Part shown: piece after piece, positions 8,578 through 16,762 of the stretch
Numbering within the stretch: the first letter of the stretch is position 1
Layout of the letters: each line of letters starts with the position of its first letter
Source of the DNA: Streptomyces canus
GTDB lineage: Bacteria > Actinomycetota > Actinomycetes > Streptomycetales > Streptomycetaceae
Assembly (NCBI RefSeq): GCF_030815415.1
Contig: NZ_JAUSWW010000001.1
Span: forward strand, 4,030,001-4,094,000
Length of the DNA stretch: 64,000 bases
Reading direction: 5' to 3'
The notes under the pieces: generated by a model
Databases searched by the model: none
What the model was told of the DNA's origin: nothing
Seen by the model: only the letters and a program-made list of their open reading frames with translations
Position numbers and translations under genes: made by a program

Positions 8578-9218
8578 GCGTGACGCGAGGGCGGGGACGG
8601 CGGGCCATGAGCACCGTGACCGTACGACGGCTGCTGGCGCTGCCCGTGCTGGCGGCGCTGGCCACCGGGTGCGGTATCCGGGCCACCGAGGTCCCGACGG
8701 ACTTCGGGCCCGCGCCCTCACGGGTGCACTGCTCCGTCTCGGAGCCGGACATCTCCGCGCAGTCCTCGCGCGGGCTGGCGGTGCAGGTGTTCCTGCTGTG
8801 CGGTTCGGCGCTGGTGGCCGTCGACCGGACGGTGAGCGTCGAGGACGGTACGGCGGACTCCCGGCGGCGGGTGCTGGTGGCGCAGGAGCTGCTCAACCAG
8901 CTCGCCGCGGCGCCGTCGGCCGGCGAGGCGGATGCCGGGTACCGGACGACCGTGCGCGACGGCATGACGGTGACCGGGCCGCGCCCGGCGGACCCCGAGG
9001 ACACCCTCCGGCTGAGCTTCCCGCCGGGTGCCCTCGCCAAGTCCTCCCTCGCCCAGATCGTCTGCACGTTCTCCGACTCGGCCGCCGCCGAGGGCGACGG
9101 GTCGGTCATCCTCGGCGGCCCGGACGGCGCTGCCCCGCGCCGCTACGAGTGCACCGACGAGGTCCGCGCCGAACCGACCAGCGTGAAACCGCCGTCGACG
9201 GAGGTCACGGACGGCTGA
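8574..9218 (+). CDS. AfsQ operon lipoprotein
   Basis: 214 residues. The ATG at 8574 overlaps the afsQ2 stop. A second ATG at 8607 gives a shorter leader. The signal RRLLALPVLAALATGC ends in a lipobox, so the mature protein is a membrane-anchored exoprotein. Three further Cys (VHCSVSE, LLCGS, IVCTFSD) and one near the C-terminus (YECTDE) suggest disulfides. No enzyme motif is visible. A lipoprotein is the third gene of the afsQ operon in S. coelicolor; a role as an accessory to the AfsQ2 sensor is plausible but inferred from position. Confidence 0.8.
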   Translation: MSVTRGRGRRAMSTVTVRRLLALPVLAALATGCGIRATEVPTDFGPAPSRVHCSVSEPDISAQSSRGLAVQVFLLCGSALVAVDRTVSVEDGTADSRRRVLVAQELLNQLAAAPSAGEADAGYRTTVRDGMTVTGPRPADPEDTLRLSFPPGALAKSSLAQIVCTFSDSAAAEGDGSVILGGPDGAAPRRYECTDEVRAEPTSVKPPSTEVTDG

Positions 9219-9289
9219 TGTACGGGTGTGTCGGACGCCTCACCCGTTCGCCCGGAACCGATCCCGCCGCACCCCGCGTCTAGGGGGTC

Positions 9290-9841
9290 GTGCAGCGTCA
9301 AGGCTTCATCGGCAGCAGCGCCGTGATCCGCATGCGGGCGGCGGGGGGTTTCCTCCTCGTCGCGCATCTCGCGTTCGTGGCCTGGCTCACCCTGCGACCG
9401 CTGGATGTCCCGTGGATGACGCCACCGAATCTCACCCCGTTCGCCGGCATCCGGGCCGACCTGGTCCTCGGCTGGCCGCAGGCCGCCCGGCGGATCGGTG
9501 AGGCGGTCGCGCTGCTGGCCCCGCTGGGGGTGCTGTTCCCGCTGGCGCACGGCAGGCTGTACGTCTCCCCGCTGGCGTCCCTGATCCGTACGGTCGCCGC
9601 GGGCGCCCTGATCTCCCTCGGCATCGAACTGCTGCAGACCGGCGTCCCCGGTCAGGTCGTCGACATCGACTCGGTCCTCCTGAACACCGTGGGCGTGGCC
9701 CTCGCGCACGCCGCCTTCATCCCCGCGGGCCGCGTCTGGTTCCGCCGCAGGTCCCACTCCCCCAGGCGGGTGACCGTGCTCGCGGAGGACCCCTCTCAGG
9801 GTCGCACCCCGACAATTCCCAGGGTCGGCATCGCACCGTAG
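9290..9841 (+). CDS. VanZ-like membrane protein
   Basis: 183 residues starting at a GTG preceded by AGGGGG. Four hydrophobic segments (about residues 17-36, 66-84, 98-116 and 126-145) and the motifs LRPLD, NLTPF and SLGIELLQ...VDIDSVLLNTVG fit the VanZ-like family. VanZ confers low-level teicoplanin resistance in enterococci; chromosomal actinobacterial members have no proven role. The basic tail (RRRSHSPRR) is cytoplasmic. It follows the afsQ operon by 71 bp. Confidence 0.78.
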   Translation: MQRQGFIGSSAVIRMRAAGGFLLVAHLAFVAWLTLRPLDVPWMTPPNLTPFAGIRADLVLGWPQAARRIGEAVALLAPLGVLFPLAHGRLYVSPLASLIRTVAAGALISLGIELLQTGVPGQVVDIDSVLLNTVGVALAHAAFIPAGRVWFRRRSHSPRRVTVLAEDPSQGRTPTIPRVGIAP

Positions 9842-9979
9842 AGCGACGCTTTGTCCCTTCGGGCTCCGTAGCTTGGATGGCAGATGGGCAGCCCGCCCAC
9901 AGCAGCCGACAGCCAGAGCCCACCAAGGCCACGTGTCCCGACGACACCGGCCGGGCGACCCAAAACAAAGGAGTGCCCA

Positions 9980-10189
9980 ATGTCCCGCCTTGCCCGCCCC
10001 ACCAACGGCCGCATGATCGGCGGAGTGTGTGCCGCGCTGGCACGGCGCTTCGGCACCTCCGTCACCACGATGCGGGTGATCTTCGTGCTCTCGTGCCTGC
10101 TGCCCGGCCCGCAGTTCCTGCTCTACATCGCCCTGTGGATCCTGTTCCCCTCCGAGGGCAAGGTGAACAAGACGCAGGCGGCCTGGTAA
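9980..10189 (+). CDS. PspC-domain small membrane protein
   Basis: 69 residues with a clear AAAGGAG ribosome site 7 bp upstream. It carries the PspC signature: RPTNGRMIGGVCAALARRFG, followed by one long hydrophobic helix (MRVIFVLSCLLPGPQFLLYIALWILFP) with two halves. PspC proteins take part in envelope stress sensing in proteobacteria; in actinobacteria the short stand-alone forms are uncharacterised. It ends right before a perfect 16-bp terminator hairpin. Confidence 0.85.
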   Translation: MSRLARPTNGRMIGGVCAALARRFGTSVTTMRVIFVLSCLLPGPQFLLYIALWILFPSEGKVNKTQAAW

Positions 10190-10209
10190 CCGGCCTCACG
10201 TACATACGC

Positions 10210-10247
10210 CGATGGGGCGCACCCCTGGTACGGGGTGCGCCCCATCG
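10210..10247. terminator. Perfect 16-bp hairpin, bidirectional terminator
   Basis: CGATGGGGCGCACCCC at 10210-10225 pairs fully with 10232-10247 across a 6-nt loop. It lies between the convergent PspC-like gene and the small secreted-protein gene and can serve both. Confidence 0.75.
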
Positions 10248-10262
10248 GGGCGTTCGGCGGGT

Positions 10263-10607
10263 TCAGCCGAGCGGGATCCCGTTCAGCGGCAGGCCCTGGG
10301 TGGGCAGCCCGGTCTGGCCGATCGGCAGACCGCCGAGCAGACCGGCGACCGGCTTGGTCGGGCCGTCGGCGAGCGCGCCCTGAGCGGCGGGCGTCACGGC
10401 GGCCAGACCCGCCGCCGGCTGCGCCTGCGACAGCGCGTCACCGGCTCCCGGCAGCGCCTTGGCGACGTTCTCCGCCGGAAGCGTCTTGGTGACGGTGTCC
10501 AGCGCCTGGGAGGCGGCCGGCGCGGCGTTCGCGGCACCCGCGCCGACGGCGGCGAAGGCGGCACCGAGGGCGGCGACACCGAGGGTCTTGGCAGCAGACT
10601 GCTTCAT
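10263..10607 (-). CDS. Small secreted Ala/Gly/Pro-rich protein
   Basis: 114 residues. The ATG at 10607 is preceded by GAGGA and gives MKQSAAKTLGVAALGAAF, a signal peptide ending near ANAAPA, so the mature chain of about 85 residues is exported. It is low in complexity (AGLAAVTPAAQGALADG, GGLPIGQTGLPTQGLPL) with no Cys and no enzyme motif. Similar proteins are widespread in Streptomyces and have no known role. It lies downstream of the adenosine deaminase gene, separated by a hairpin. Confidence 0.75.
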   Translation of the reverse strand: MKQSAAKTLGVAALGAAFAAVGAGAANAAPAASQALDTVTKTLPAENVAKALPGAGDALSQAQPAAGLAAVTPAAQGALADGPTKPVAGLLGGLPIGQTGLPTQGLPLNGIPLG

Positions 10608-10688
10608 GAAAGTGCGTCCTCGAATGGGATGACGGTGAGTGAGCGGTCCACGACCGTAAACACGCATCGGCATCCACCGCAAACATCA

Positions 10689-10723
10689 AAATGCGGACGG
10701 ATGGTGAATACCCGTCCGCATTT
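10689..10723. terminator. Hairpin terminator after adenosine deaminase gene
   Basis: AAATGCGGACGG at 10689-10700 pairs with CCGTCCGCATTT at 10712-10723, a perfect 12-bp stem with an 11-nt loop, 22 bp beyond the add stop on the minus strand. Confidence 0.7.
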
Positions 10724-10744
10724 CGATTCCCGCGAGATTCCCGG

Positions 10745-11908
10745 TCAGCCCTCTTCCGCCACAGAACCGCTGGTGGAGGCGGTCTGCTGGAACAGCCATT
10801 CGGACTTCAGCTCGGCATAACCGGGCTTGACGACGTCATTGATCATGGCCAGTCGTTCATCGAAAGGAATGAACGCTGATTTCATCGCATTGACGGAGAA
10901 CCACTGCATGTCGTCGAGCGTGTAGCCGAATGCTCCGACCAGGTGCTCGAATTCCCGGCTCATGCTCGTGCCGGACATCAGCCGGTTGTCGGTGTTCACG
11001 GTGGCCCGGAAGTGCAGCCGGCGCAGCAGCCCGATCGGGTGCTCGGCATAGGAGTCGGCGGCCCCGGTCTGGAGATTGGAGCTCGGGCACAGCTCCAGCG
11101 GGATGCGCTTGTCCCGCACGTAGGAGGCGAGCCGGCCGAGCTTGACCGAGCCGTCCTGCTGGACCTGGATGTCGTCGATGATGCGCACACCGTGGCCGAG
11201 CCGGTCGGCGCCGCACCACTGCAGGGCCTGCCAGATCGAGGGGAGCCCGAAGGCTTCGCCGGCGTGGATGGTGAAGTGGTTGTTCTCGCGCTTGAGGTAC
11301 TCGAACGCGTCGAGGTGCCGGGTGGGCGGGTAGCCGGCCTCGGCGCCCGCGATGTCGAAGCCCACCACGCCCAGATCGCGGTAGCGGTTGGCGAGTTCGG
11401 CGATCTCCAGGGCGCGGGCGGCGTGCCGCATCGCGGTGAGCAGGGCGCCGACGCGGATGCGCCGGCCGTTCTCGCGGGCGATCCGCTCCCCTTCCCGGAA
11501 GCCCTCATTGACGGCCTCGACGACCTCTTCGAGGCTGAGCCCGCCTTCGAGGTGCTGCTCGGGGGCGTACCGCACCTCGGCGTAGACGACCCCGTCGGCG
11601 GCGAGGTCCTCGGCGCACTCGGCGGCGACCCGGACCAGGGCGTCGCGGGTCTGCATCACACCGACGGTGTGGGAAAAGGTCTCCAAGTACCGTTCCAGCG
11701 AACCGGAGTCGGCGGCCTCGCGGAACCAGATGCCGAGCTTGTCGGCGTCGTTCTCGGGGAGTTGGGCGTACCCGGTGGCCCGGGCGAGGTCGACGACGGT
11801 GCCGGGGCGCAGCCCGCCGTCGAGGTGATCGTGCAGCAGAACCTTGGGTGCCCGGCGGATCTGGTCCGAGCTCGGGGTGGTTCCCGTCCGGTCAGTCTGG
11901 CTCGTCAT
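10745..11908 (-). CDS. add: Adenosine deaminase
   Basis: 387 residues. It converts adenosine or deoxyadenosine to inosine and ammonia in purine salvage. Zinc and catalytic motifs are all visible: LLHDHLDGGL (two metal His), the TIHAGE segment (metal His and catalytic Glu), LGHGVRI (catalytic His) and VNTDNR (metal Asp). The length is a little over the usual 340-360. The ATG at 11908 has a CTACGCGCGTAG palindrome 17-28 bp upstream, the same element found before the nucleoside transporter genes 19-21 kb away. Divergent from a hydrolase gene across a gap with a long inverted repeat. Confidence 0.95.
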   Translation of the reverse strand: MTSQTDRTGTTPSSDQIRRAPKVLLHDHLDGGLRPGTVVDLARATGYAQLPENDADKLGIWFREAADSGSLERYLETFSHTVGVMQTRDALVRVAAECAEDLAADGVVYAEVRYAPEQHLEGGLSLEEVVEAVNEGFREGERIARENGRRIRVGALLTAMRHAARALEIAELANRYRDLGVVGFDIAGAEAGYPPTRHLDAFEYLKRENNHFTIHAGEAFGLPSIWQALQWCGADRLGHGVRIIDDIQVQQDGSVKLGRLASYVRDKRIPLELCPSSNLQTGAADSYAEHPIGLLRRLHFRATVNTDNRLMSGTSMSREFEHLVGAFGYTLDDMQWFSVNAMKSAFIPFDERLAMINDVVKPGYAELKSEWLFQQTASTSGSVAEEG

Positions 11909-11924
11909 TCACGCACTCTAACTC

Positions 11925-11936
11925 CTACGCGCGTAG
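11925..11936. promoter_or_regulatory. CTACGCGCGTAG palindrome upstream of add
   Basis: Perfect 12-bp palindrome 17 bp before the add start. The same 12-mer occurs at 30492-30503 and a TA-variant at 31779-31790 and 33121-33132, always in front of nucleoside-uptake genes. Probable operator for a common regulator (inference). Confidence 0.6.
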
Positions 11937-11945
11937 ATCGCTCGC

Positions 11946-11997
11946 TGTACTCCACCCGTCGATACGTAACGGTGACCGCCCCGACGGGTGGAGTACA
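11946..11997. repeat. 16-bp inverted repeat in the add/hydrolase divergent gap
   Basis: TGTACTCCACCCGTCG at 11946-11961 is repeated as its exact complement at 11982-11997 with a 20-bp spacer. A terminator is not expected between divergent genes, so this is either a paired operator or an RNA hairpin in the leader of one transcript. Confidence 0.6.
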
Positions 11998-12022
11998 CCA
12001 ACGCTTCTGACACTGTTCTGTC

Positions 12023-12784
12023 ATGGCACAGCAAGCGACGCCGGTTCGCACGGCCCGGCTGGGACGGGCGCTCGGTCCGGAACCGACGGCGGTGAGCGGG
12101 GTGGTGCTGCTGCTCCCCGGCGGCGAGGAGAGCTCCGGCCGCAGACCGTCCCCCCTGATGGCGAACGCGTCCGTCCGCGCCCTCGGCCGCCGGCTGGCGC
12201 GCGCGGGCCGGGAGGACGGCCTGGCCACCCATGTCGTCCACTACCGCTACCGCGGCTGGAACGGCGCGGAGGCACATCTCGCCCGGGACGCCGACTGGGC
12301 CACGGAGGAGGTCGTACGGCGTTACGGCGATGTCGCCGTGTGCCTGGCCGGTGTCGACATGGGTGCCCGGGCCGCACTGCACGCGGGCGGTCACGAGGCC
12401 GTCAACTCCGTTCTGGCCATCGCCCCTTGGCTGCCCGAGGAGGACGTGGCGGCGCCCCCCGAACCGGTGAAGCAGCTCGCGGGCCGACGGGTGCTGATGG
12501 TGCACGGCACGAACGACGCGCGCACGGACCCGGAGCTGTCGTTCCGGCTCGCGGCACGGGCGAAGAAGGCGAACCGGGACGTCTGCCGGTTCGAAGTCCA
12601 CTCGGACGGCCATGCGTTGCGTCAGCACCGGGACGAAGTCCACGCGCTGGCGGAGGACTTCGTCATGGGCTCACTGTTCGGCCGCGCGTTCTCCCGTCCC
12701 GTCGAGGACGCCCTGGCCGCCCCGCCGCCGCTGGGGCTGCGGATGCCGCTGGCGGCGGGCTTCGGGCGGTCGCTGCGGCGCTAG
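12023..12784 (+). CDS. Alpha/beta-hydrolase-fold protein
   Basis: 253 residues. The pattern VVLLLPGGEESS ... VHYRYRGWNG ... VCLAGVDMGARAALHAG ... LMVHGTNDARTDPELS ... HSDGHAL follows the serine-hydrolase fold. The nucleophile elbow reads GVDMGA, Asp in place of the usual Ser, as in dienelactone-hydrolase-like or non-esterase members. The acid may be the Asp of GTNDART and the base the His of SDGHAL. Substrate unknown. The gene is divergent from add, with the inverted repeat and palindrome in the shared gap. Confidence 0.75.
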   Translation: MAQQATPVRTARLGRALGPEPTAVSGVVLLLPGGEESSGRRPSPLMANASVRALGRRLARAGREDGLATHVVHYRYRGWNGAEAHLARDADWATEEVVRRYGDVAVCLAGVDMGARAALHAGGHEAVNSVLAIAPWLPEEDVAAPPEPVKQLAGRRVLMVHGTNDARTDPELSFRLAARAKKANRDVCRFEVHSDGHALRQHRDEVHALAEDFVMGSLFGRAFSRPVEDALAAPPPLGLRMPLAAGFGRSLRR

Positions 12785-12872
12785 CCGACAGCACCGCCCG
12801 GCGGTGACCGACACCGTCACGCGGTTCACAGCGCCCTCACGTCCCTCTCATGACCCTCTTGCGACTCTTTAC

Positions 12873-12888
12873 TGAAAATGATTATCGT
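12873..12888. promoter_or_regulatory. Zur-like box upstream of the wall-repeat/metal ABC operon
   Basis: TGAAAATGATTATCGT in an AT-rich patch, 49 bp before the first start of the operon. It closely resembles the streptomycete Zur operator (TGAAAATGATTTTCA). It predicts zinc repression of the six genes that follow. Confidence 0.7.
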
Positions 12889-12936
12889 CTTTACGTGTCC
12901 ATGGGGGCATGTCCATGACCTAAGGGGGGTCCTCTT

Positions 12937-13581
12937 TTGCGTACCCGCAACCGTCTGCTGACCGTCGCCGGCCTCGCCGCCGCCACGCTCGCCGCCGCCG
13001 GCCTCAACTCCTCGGCGTTCGCCGCGACGACCCTGTCGTCCGGCCATGTCGACGTCCTCGACGCCGACTGGGACGGCTCCGCGCTGAGCCTGCACGCCCA
13101 TGACGAGGAGAACGACACCGAGTACGACCCCGCGGACCTGACGCTGGCCGTCCCGGCCGCCGCGAAGGTCACCAACCCGGGCTACACCTTCCTCGGTTCG
13201 GGCAGCCAGGTCTGGCTGCTGCCCGACACCGAGGCCGAGGCGACCGCCGCCGGAGTGCTCTTCCCCGGCGTCTCCACCGAGCACCTGACCACGGGGGTCT
13301 TCGCCAACAACAACGTCACGTTCACCCTCGTCAGCGCCACCCGCAACGGTGCCGCGACCGAGGACTTCAGCGTCTACGCGGGCAGCGGCAGCCGCTGGTT
13401 CGACAGTGACACCGCCACCGGCGGCTTCAAGTCCAGAACCTTCGCCGTCGCCACCCACAACCACGCCAACTGGGCCTTCGAGGAGGCCGGCACCTACCAG
13501 CTGACGTTCCGGGTCTCCGGCACGGTCGGCGGTGTCGCCAAGACCGCCACCGGGACCTACACCGTCGTCGTCAGCTCATGA
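12937..13581 (+). CDS. Secreted single wall-repeat (anchor-M type) protein
   Basis: 214 residues from a TTG start, chosen because AAGGGGGG lies 7 bp upstream and the frame opens with a Sec signal (RNRLLTVAGLAAATLAAAGL, cut near AFA-A). The mature protein is one actinobacterial surface-anchored repeat domain: SSGHVDVLDADWDGSALSL, FLGSGSQVWLLP, then HNHANWAFEEAGTYQLTFRV. The His pair plus Trp (HxHxxW) is shared with other proteins of the operon and could bind zinc. There is no sortase motif, so it should be free or bound by partners. First gene behind the Zur-like box; its stop overlaps the next start (ATGA). Confidence 0.82.
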   Translation: MRTRNRLLTVAGLAAATLAAAGLNSSAFAATTLSSGHVDVLDADWDGSALSLHAHDEENDTEYDPADLTLAVPAAAKVTNPGYTFLGSGSQVWLLPDTEAEATAAGVLFPGVSTEHLTTGVFANNNVTFTLVSATRNGAATEDFSVYAGSGSRWFDSDTATGGFKSRTFAVATHNHANWAFEEAGTYQLTFRVSGTVGGVAKTATGTYTVVVSS

Positions 13582-15239
13582 GGGAAGCCCTGACGCGCGG
13601 CGGGCGTGCCTTCACGGCGGCCGCTCTCACCACGACGGCCGCGGTGCTCCTGTGCGCGGCAGGGCTGGTCGTCGCCGGCGGCAGCGGGGACGCCCGCGCC
13701 GCCGGCGGTGCCGTCGTGCTGGACGAGGGCGAGCTCGACTTCACGCCCCGGCAGGTGGACGGCGGGCTGCGGTTGCAGATCGACGACCGTGGAGCCGGCT
13801 CCACGGTCGTACGCGAACCGTCCGAGGTCGTCCTGCACGTCGTCCCGTCCGCCCTCCAGTACACGCCGGACCCGGTGGCCACGGCGCTGGGGACCACGAA
13901 CATGGACTCCTGGCAGCTGGGCGGCTGGGAGGCGGCGAACATCTTCGCGGCCGAGCCGGGCTGGAAGGGCACCGAGGCGGGCGGGGACACCGAGGTCGCG
14001 CTGTCCGGATACGAGGGGCCCGGCATCTTCGGCCTGGCCACGTACACGCGTGAGACCGACAGCGTGAACGGCCCGGCGATCGCCCATCTCGGCAGCGCGG
14101 AGGGCGTACCGCGGTCCTTCACCCTGGCCGGGGACACGGAACGGCTGCTGCCCATCTGGCAGTTCACCGCGGAAGGTGTCTACCGGCTCACCTTCACCGT
14201 GACCGCGGGCGGCGCCACCGACACCGAGACGCTGGCCGTGGTGGTGGGCGACGACGTCGATCCGTCGAGCGTGGCGCCCGGCGACGGGACCACGCCGACA
14301 CCGTCCGCGAGCCCCACCCCGACTCCCACCGCCACGACGCACGTCATCTCCGAGGGGCACGTCGACATGGCGGCCCGGAAGGTGGAGGGCGCACTGGAGT
14401 TCCAGCTCAAGGAGGGGTCCGAACTCGACCACACGTGGCACCAGCCGGGCGGGGTCGTCCTGCACGTACGGCCCGCCGCCAAGCGGAAGATCCCCGAGGG
14501 GTACGACTTCCTCGGCGCCCCGGGCGACGCGGTGTGGTGGCTGCCGTTGCAGCAGAACGCCGGGATCGTGTGGCCCGGCTGGAACACCGGGGAGTTCCCC
14601 CGGGCCGACCTCGACGGCAAGGTCTCCTTCCGGCTGGACTCCGTCCAGGGGCCCGGGAACGTCGCGATGTTCTACAGCGACTCGACGGGCACCCCGGTCG
14701 TCCCGCTCAACAGCGGCGACGGACTGCCCGACACCCACACCCTCGCCGGGGGCACCCACGCCCACTTCGACTGGGCCTTCTCCGCCGAGGGCGTCTACCG
14801 CACCACGTTCACCGTCGGCGCCACACTCGCCGACGGCACCCGGGTCGGTGACACGGAGACCCTCGCCTGGGTGGTCGGGGACGACACCGATCCGTCGACG
14901 GTGACACCGGGGACGGGGGACGAACCGACGGCCACGCCCACGACGACACCGACCGCGAGTGCGAGCGGGACCGGCTCGGCGACGCCCACGGCCACCGCTT
15001 CCGCGTCGGAATCGGCATCGGCATCGGCATCGGCGTCGGCTGCCGCTTCCGGGGCACCGGGTGCGGCGGCCTCCGGGGTGGCGGTGAGCGTCGACGGCAC
15101 GTCGGGCTCGCTCGCCTCCACCGGTGCCCAGGTGTCGGCGGTCGCGGGGATCGCGGTGGCCGCCCTGGTGCTGGGTGGCGGTGGGGTGTTCCTCGTACGA
15201 CGACGCCGTACGACCGACCGGGAGGAGGGAACCCCATGA
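13578..15239 (+). CDS. Two-domain wall-repeat protein with LAXTG sortase anchor
   Basis: 553 residues. A signal peptide (about residues 1-35) is followed by two wall-repeat domains. The first ends in LLPIWQFTAEGVYRLTF, without the His pair; the second keeps it in THAHFDWAFSAEGVYRTTF. A Thr/Ser/Pro- and Ser/Ala-rich stalk follows, then LASTGAQ, a hydrophobic helix and RRRR: a class E-type LAXTG sortase signal that links the protein to peptidoglycan. It probably presents the repeat domains at the wall for the metal transporter of the same operon. Start and stop overlap both neighbours (ATGA). Confidence 0.85.
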   Translation: MREALTRGGRAFTAAALTTTAAVLLCAAGLVVAGGSGDARAAGGAVVLDEGELDFTPRQVDGGLRLQIDDRGAGSTVVREPSEVVLHVVPSALQYTPDPVATALGTTNMDSWQLGGWEAANIFAAEPGWKGTEAGGDTEVALSGYEGPGIFGLATYTRETDSVNGPAIAHLGSAEGVPRSFTLAGDTERLLPIWQFTAEGVYRLTFTVTAGGATDTETLAVVVGDDVDPSSVAPGDGTTPTPSASPTPTPTATTHVISEGHVDMAARKVEGALEFQLKEGSELDHTWHQPGGVVLHVRPAAKRKIPEGYDFLGAPGDAVWWLPLQQNAGIVWPGWNTGEFPRADLDGKVSFRLDSVQGPGNVAMFYSDSTGTPVVPLNSGDGLPDTHTLAGGTHAHFDWAFSAEGVYRTTFTVGATLADGTRVGDTETLAWVVGDDTDPSTVTPGTGDEPTATPTTTPTASASGTGSATPTATASASESASASASASAAASGAPGAAASGVAVSVDGTSGSLASTGAQVSAVAGIAVAALVLGGGGVFLVRRRRTTDREEGTP

Positions 15240-16762
15240 GGGGCCGTCCCACGCATGTCGCGGCCGTGGTGCTCACCGCCGCCTGTGTGCTGGTCGCCGG
15301 CTGCGGCCGGAGCGAATCCGACGCGTCCGAAGCCGAGTTGAAGGTCTCCACGACCACCGCGATCATCGCCGATCTGGTCCGGCAGGTCGGCGGGGACCGG
15401 GTCGACGTGACGTCGATCGTGCCGCACCACGGCGACCCGCACTCCTACGAGCCGAGCCCGGGGGACGCGGCGAAGGTCGCGCGAGCCGACCTCGTGTTCG
15501 GCAACGGGCTGCTGCTGGAGGAGCCCGGGATCATGAAGATGGTCCACAGCAACGCCCGGAAGTCCACGCCGAAGATCGAGATCGCCGAGAAGCTGGAGCA
15601 GTACGGCGGCACGGTGATGAAGCTGGAGGAGGACCTCGGGCTCGACGTGCTGTGGCTCGGCTGGGCGGTGGAGGGCGAGGTCGCCGGGGACGGATCCCAA
15701 GTCCGTACGACCGCCACCGGGTTGGAGGGGCCGGGGGATCTGCGGGTCTACCTGACCGACACGCTCGGACGCCCCAAGGTGTACGTCGACTCCCGTGACG
15801 GTTTCGACGACTCGGACTCCTTCACCCTGCCGCCCGAGGCGCACACACACGTCAACTGGGCGTTCAGCGAGCCGGGAACGTACCGGCTGACGGTCGAGGG
15901 GCGGACCGAGACGCTCGACGGGAGGACCGAGGAATTCGGCAGCGGCACCTTCACCTTCGCCGTCGGCACCGACGCCCCCGAGGGCGCCACCGTCCTCGAC
16001 GGCGGACACGCCGACCTGGCGCTCAACGCCGGGACCGGGAAGGTGTACGTCCGCGCCGACGACGAGAAGAGCGGCGAGCGCAGGAGGTTCGCGCCGGACG
16101 AGGTGGTGCTGAACGTGCCCGACCGGGCGCGGGAGTCGGTGCCCGAGGAGAGTGCGTACTCCTTCCTCGGGGAGGCCGGTGACCCGCTGTGGGTGCTGCC
16201 GCAGGCCGTGCTCGGCAAGCACGTGCACGGCGATCTGGACCCGCACGCCTGGGAGGACGTCTCCAACGCGGAGGCGTATGTGCGGCGGATCCAGGCCGAG
16301 TTGGCGAAGGCGGACCCCGCCGGCGCGAAGACGTACGCGAAGAACGCCTCGGCCTCTCTGAAGCGGCTCGGAGCGCTGGACGAGGAGGTCGGACGGACGC
16401 TCGCGACCATCCCCGAGCGGAACCGCAAGCTGATCACCACCCATGACGCCTTCGGCTATCTCGCCAAGGCGTACGGCATGGAGGTCGCCGGTTTCGTCGT
16501 GCCGGTGCCCAACCAGGAGCCCAGCGCGGCAGAGGTGGAGAGGCTCGGCGACACCATCCGGGAGAAGCGGGTCCCGGCCGTGTTCGTGGAACCGAACCTC
16601 GCCGCGCGGGCGAACGTGCTGGAACGGGTCGCCCAGGACGAGGGGGTCGACGTCTGCACGATCTACGGCGACTCGTTCGACGACAAGGTCCACGACTACG
16701 TATCGATGATGCGGCACAACGCGACGGAGCTCGCCAAGTGCCTTGGAGGGACAGCCGGATGA
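15236..16762 (+). CDS. Metal ABC transporter substrate-binding lipoprotein with inserted wall-repeat domain
   Basis: 508 residues against about 300 for ordinary ZnuA/TroA proteins. A lipobox (VLVAGC) anchors it outside the membrane. N-terminal lobe: KVSTTTAIIADLVRQVGGD and HHGDPHSYEP (metal His about 69). Residues about 120-325 are an inserted wall-repeat domain with HTHVNWAFSEPGTYRL. The binding-protein fold resumes at GDLDPHAWEDVSNA (His about 337), TTHDAFGYLAKAYG (His about 403) and YGDSF (Asp about 479), so all expected Zn/Mn ligands remain. This matches the known 'anchored repeat-type ABC transporter' class (TIGR03772, from memory). With the Zur-like box it points to zinc uptake. Confidence 0.88.
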   Translation: MRGRPTHVAAVVLTAACVLVAGCGRSESDASEAELKVSTTTAIIADLVRQVGGDRVDVTSIVPHHGDPHSYEPSPGDAAKVARADLVFGNGLLLEEPGIMKMVHSNARKSTPKIEIAEKLEQYGGTVMKLEEDLGLDVLWLGWAVEGEVAGDGSQVRTTATGLEGPGDLRVYLTDTLGRPKVYVDSRDGFDDSDSFTLPPEAHTHVNWAFSEPGTYRLTVEGRTETLDGRTEEFGSGTFTFAVGTDAPEGATVLDGGHADLALNAGTGKVYVRADDEKSGERRRFAPDEVVLNVPDRARESVPEESAYSFLGEAGDPLWVLPQAVLGKHVHGDLDPHAWEDVSNAEAYVRRIQAELAKADPAGAKTYAKNASASLKRLGALDEEVGRTLATIPERNRKLITTHDAFGYLAKAYGMEVAGFVVPVPNQEPSAAEVERLGDTIREKRVPAVFVEPNLAARANVLERVAQDEGVDVCTIYGDSFDDKVHDYVSMMRHNATELAKCLGGTAG

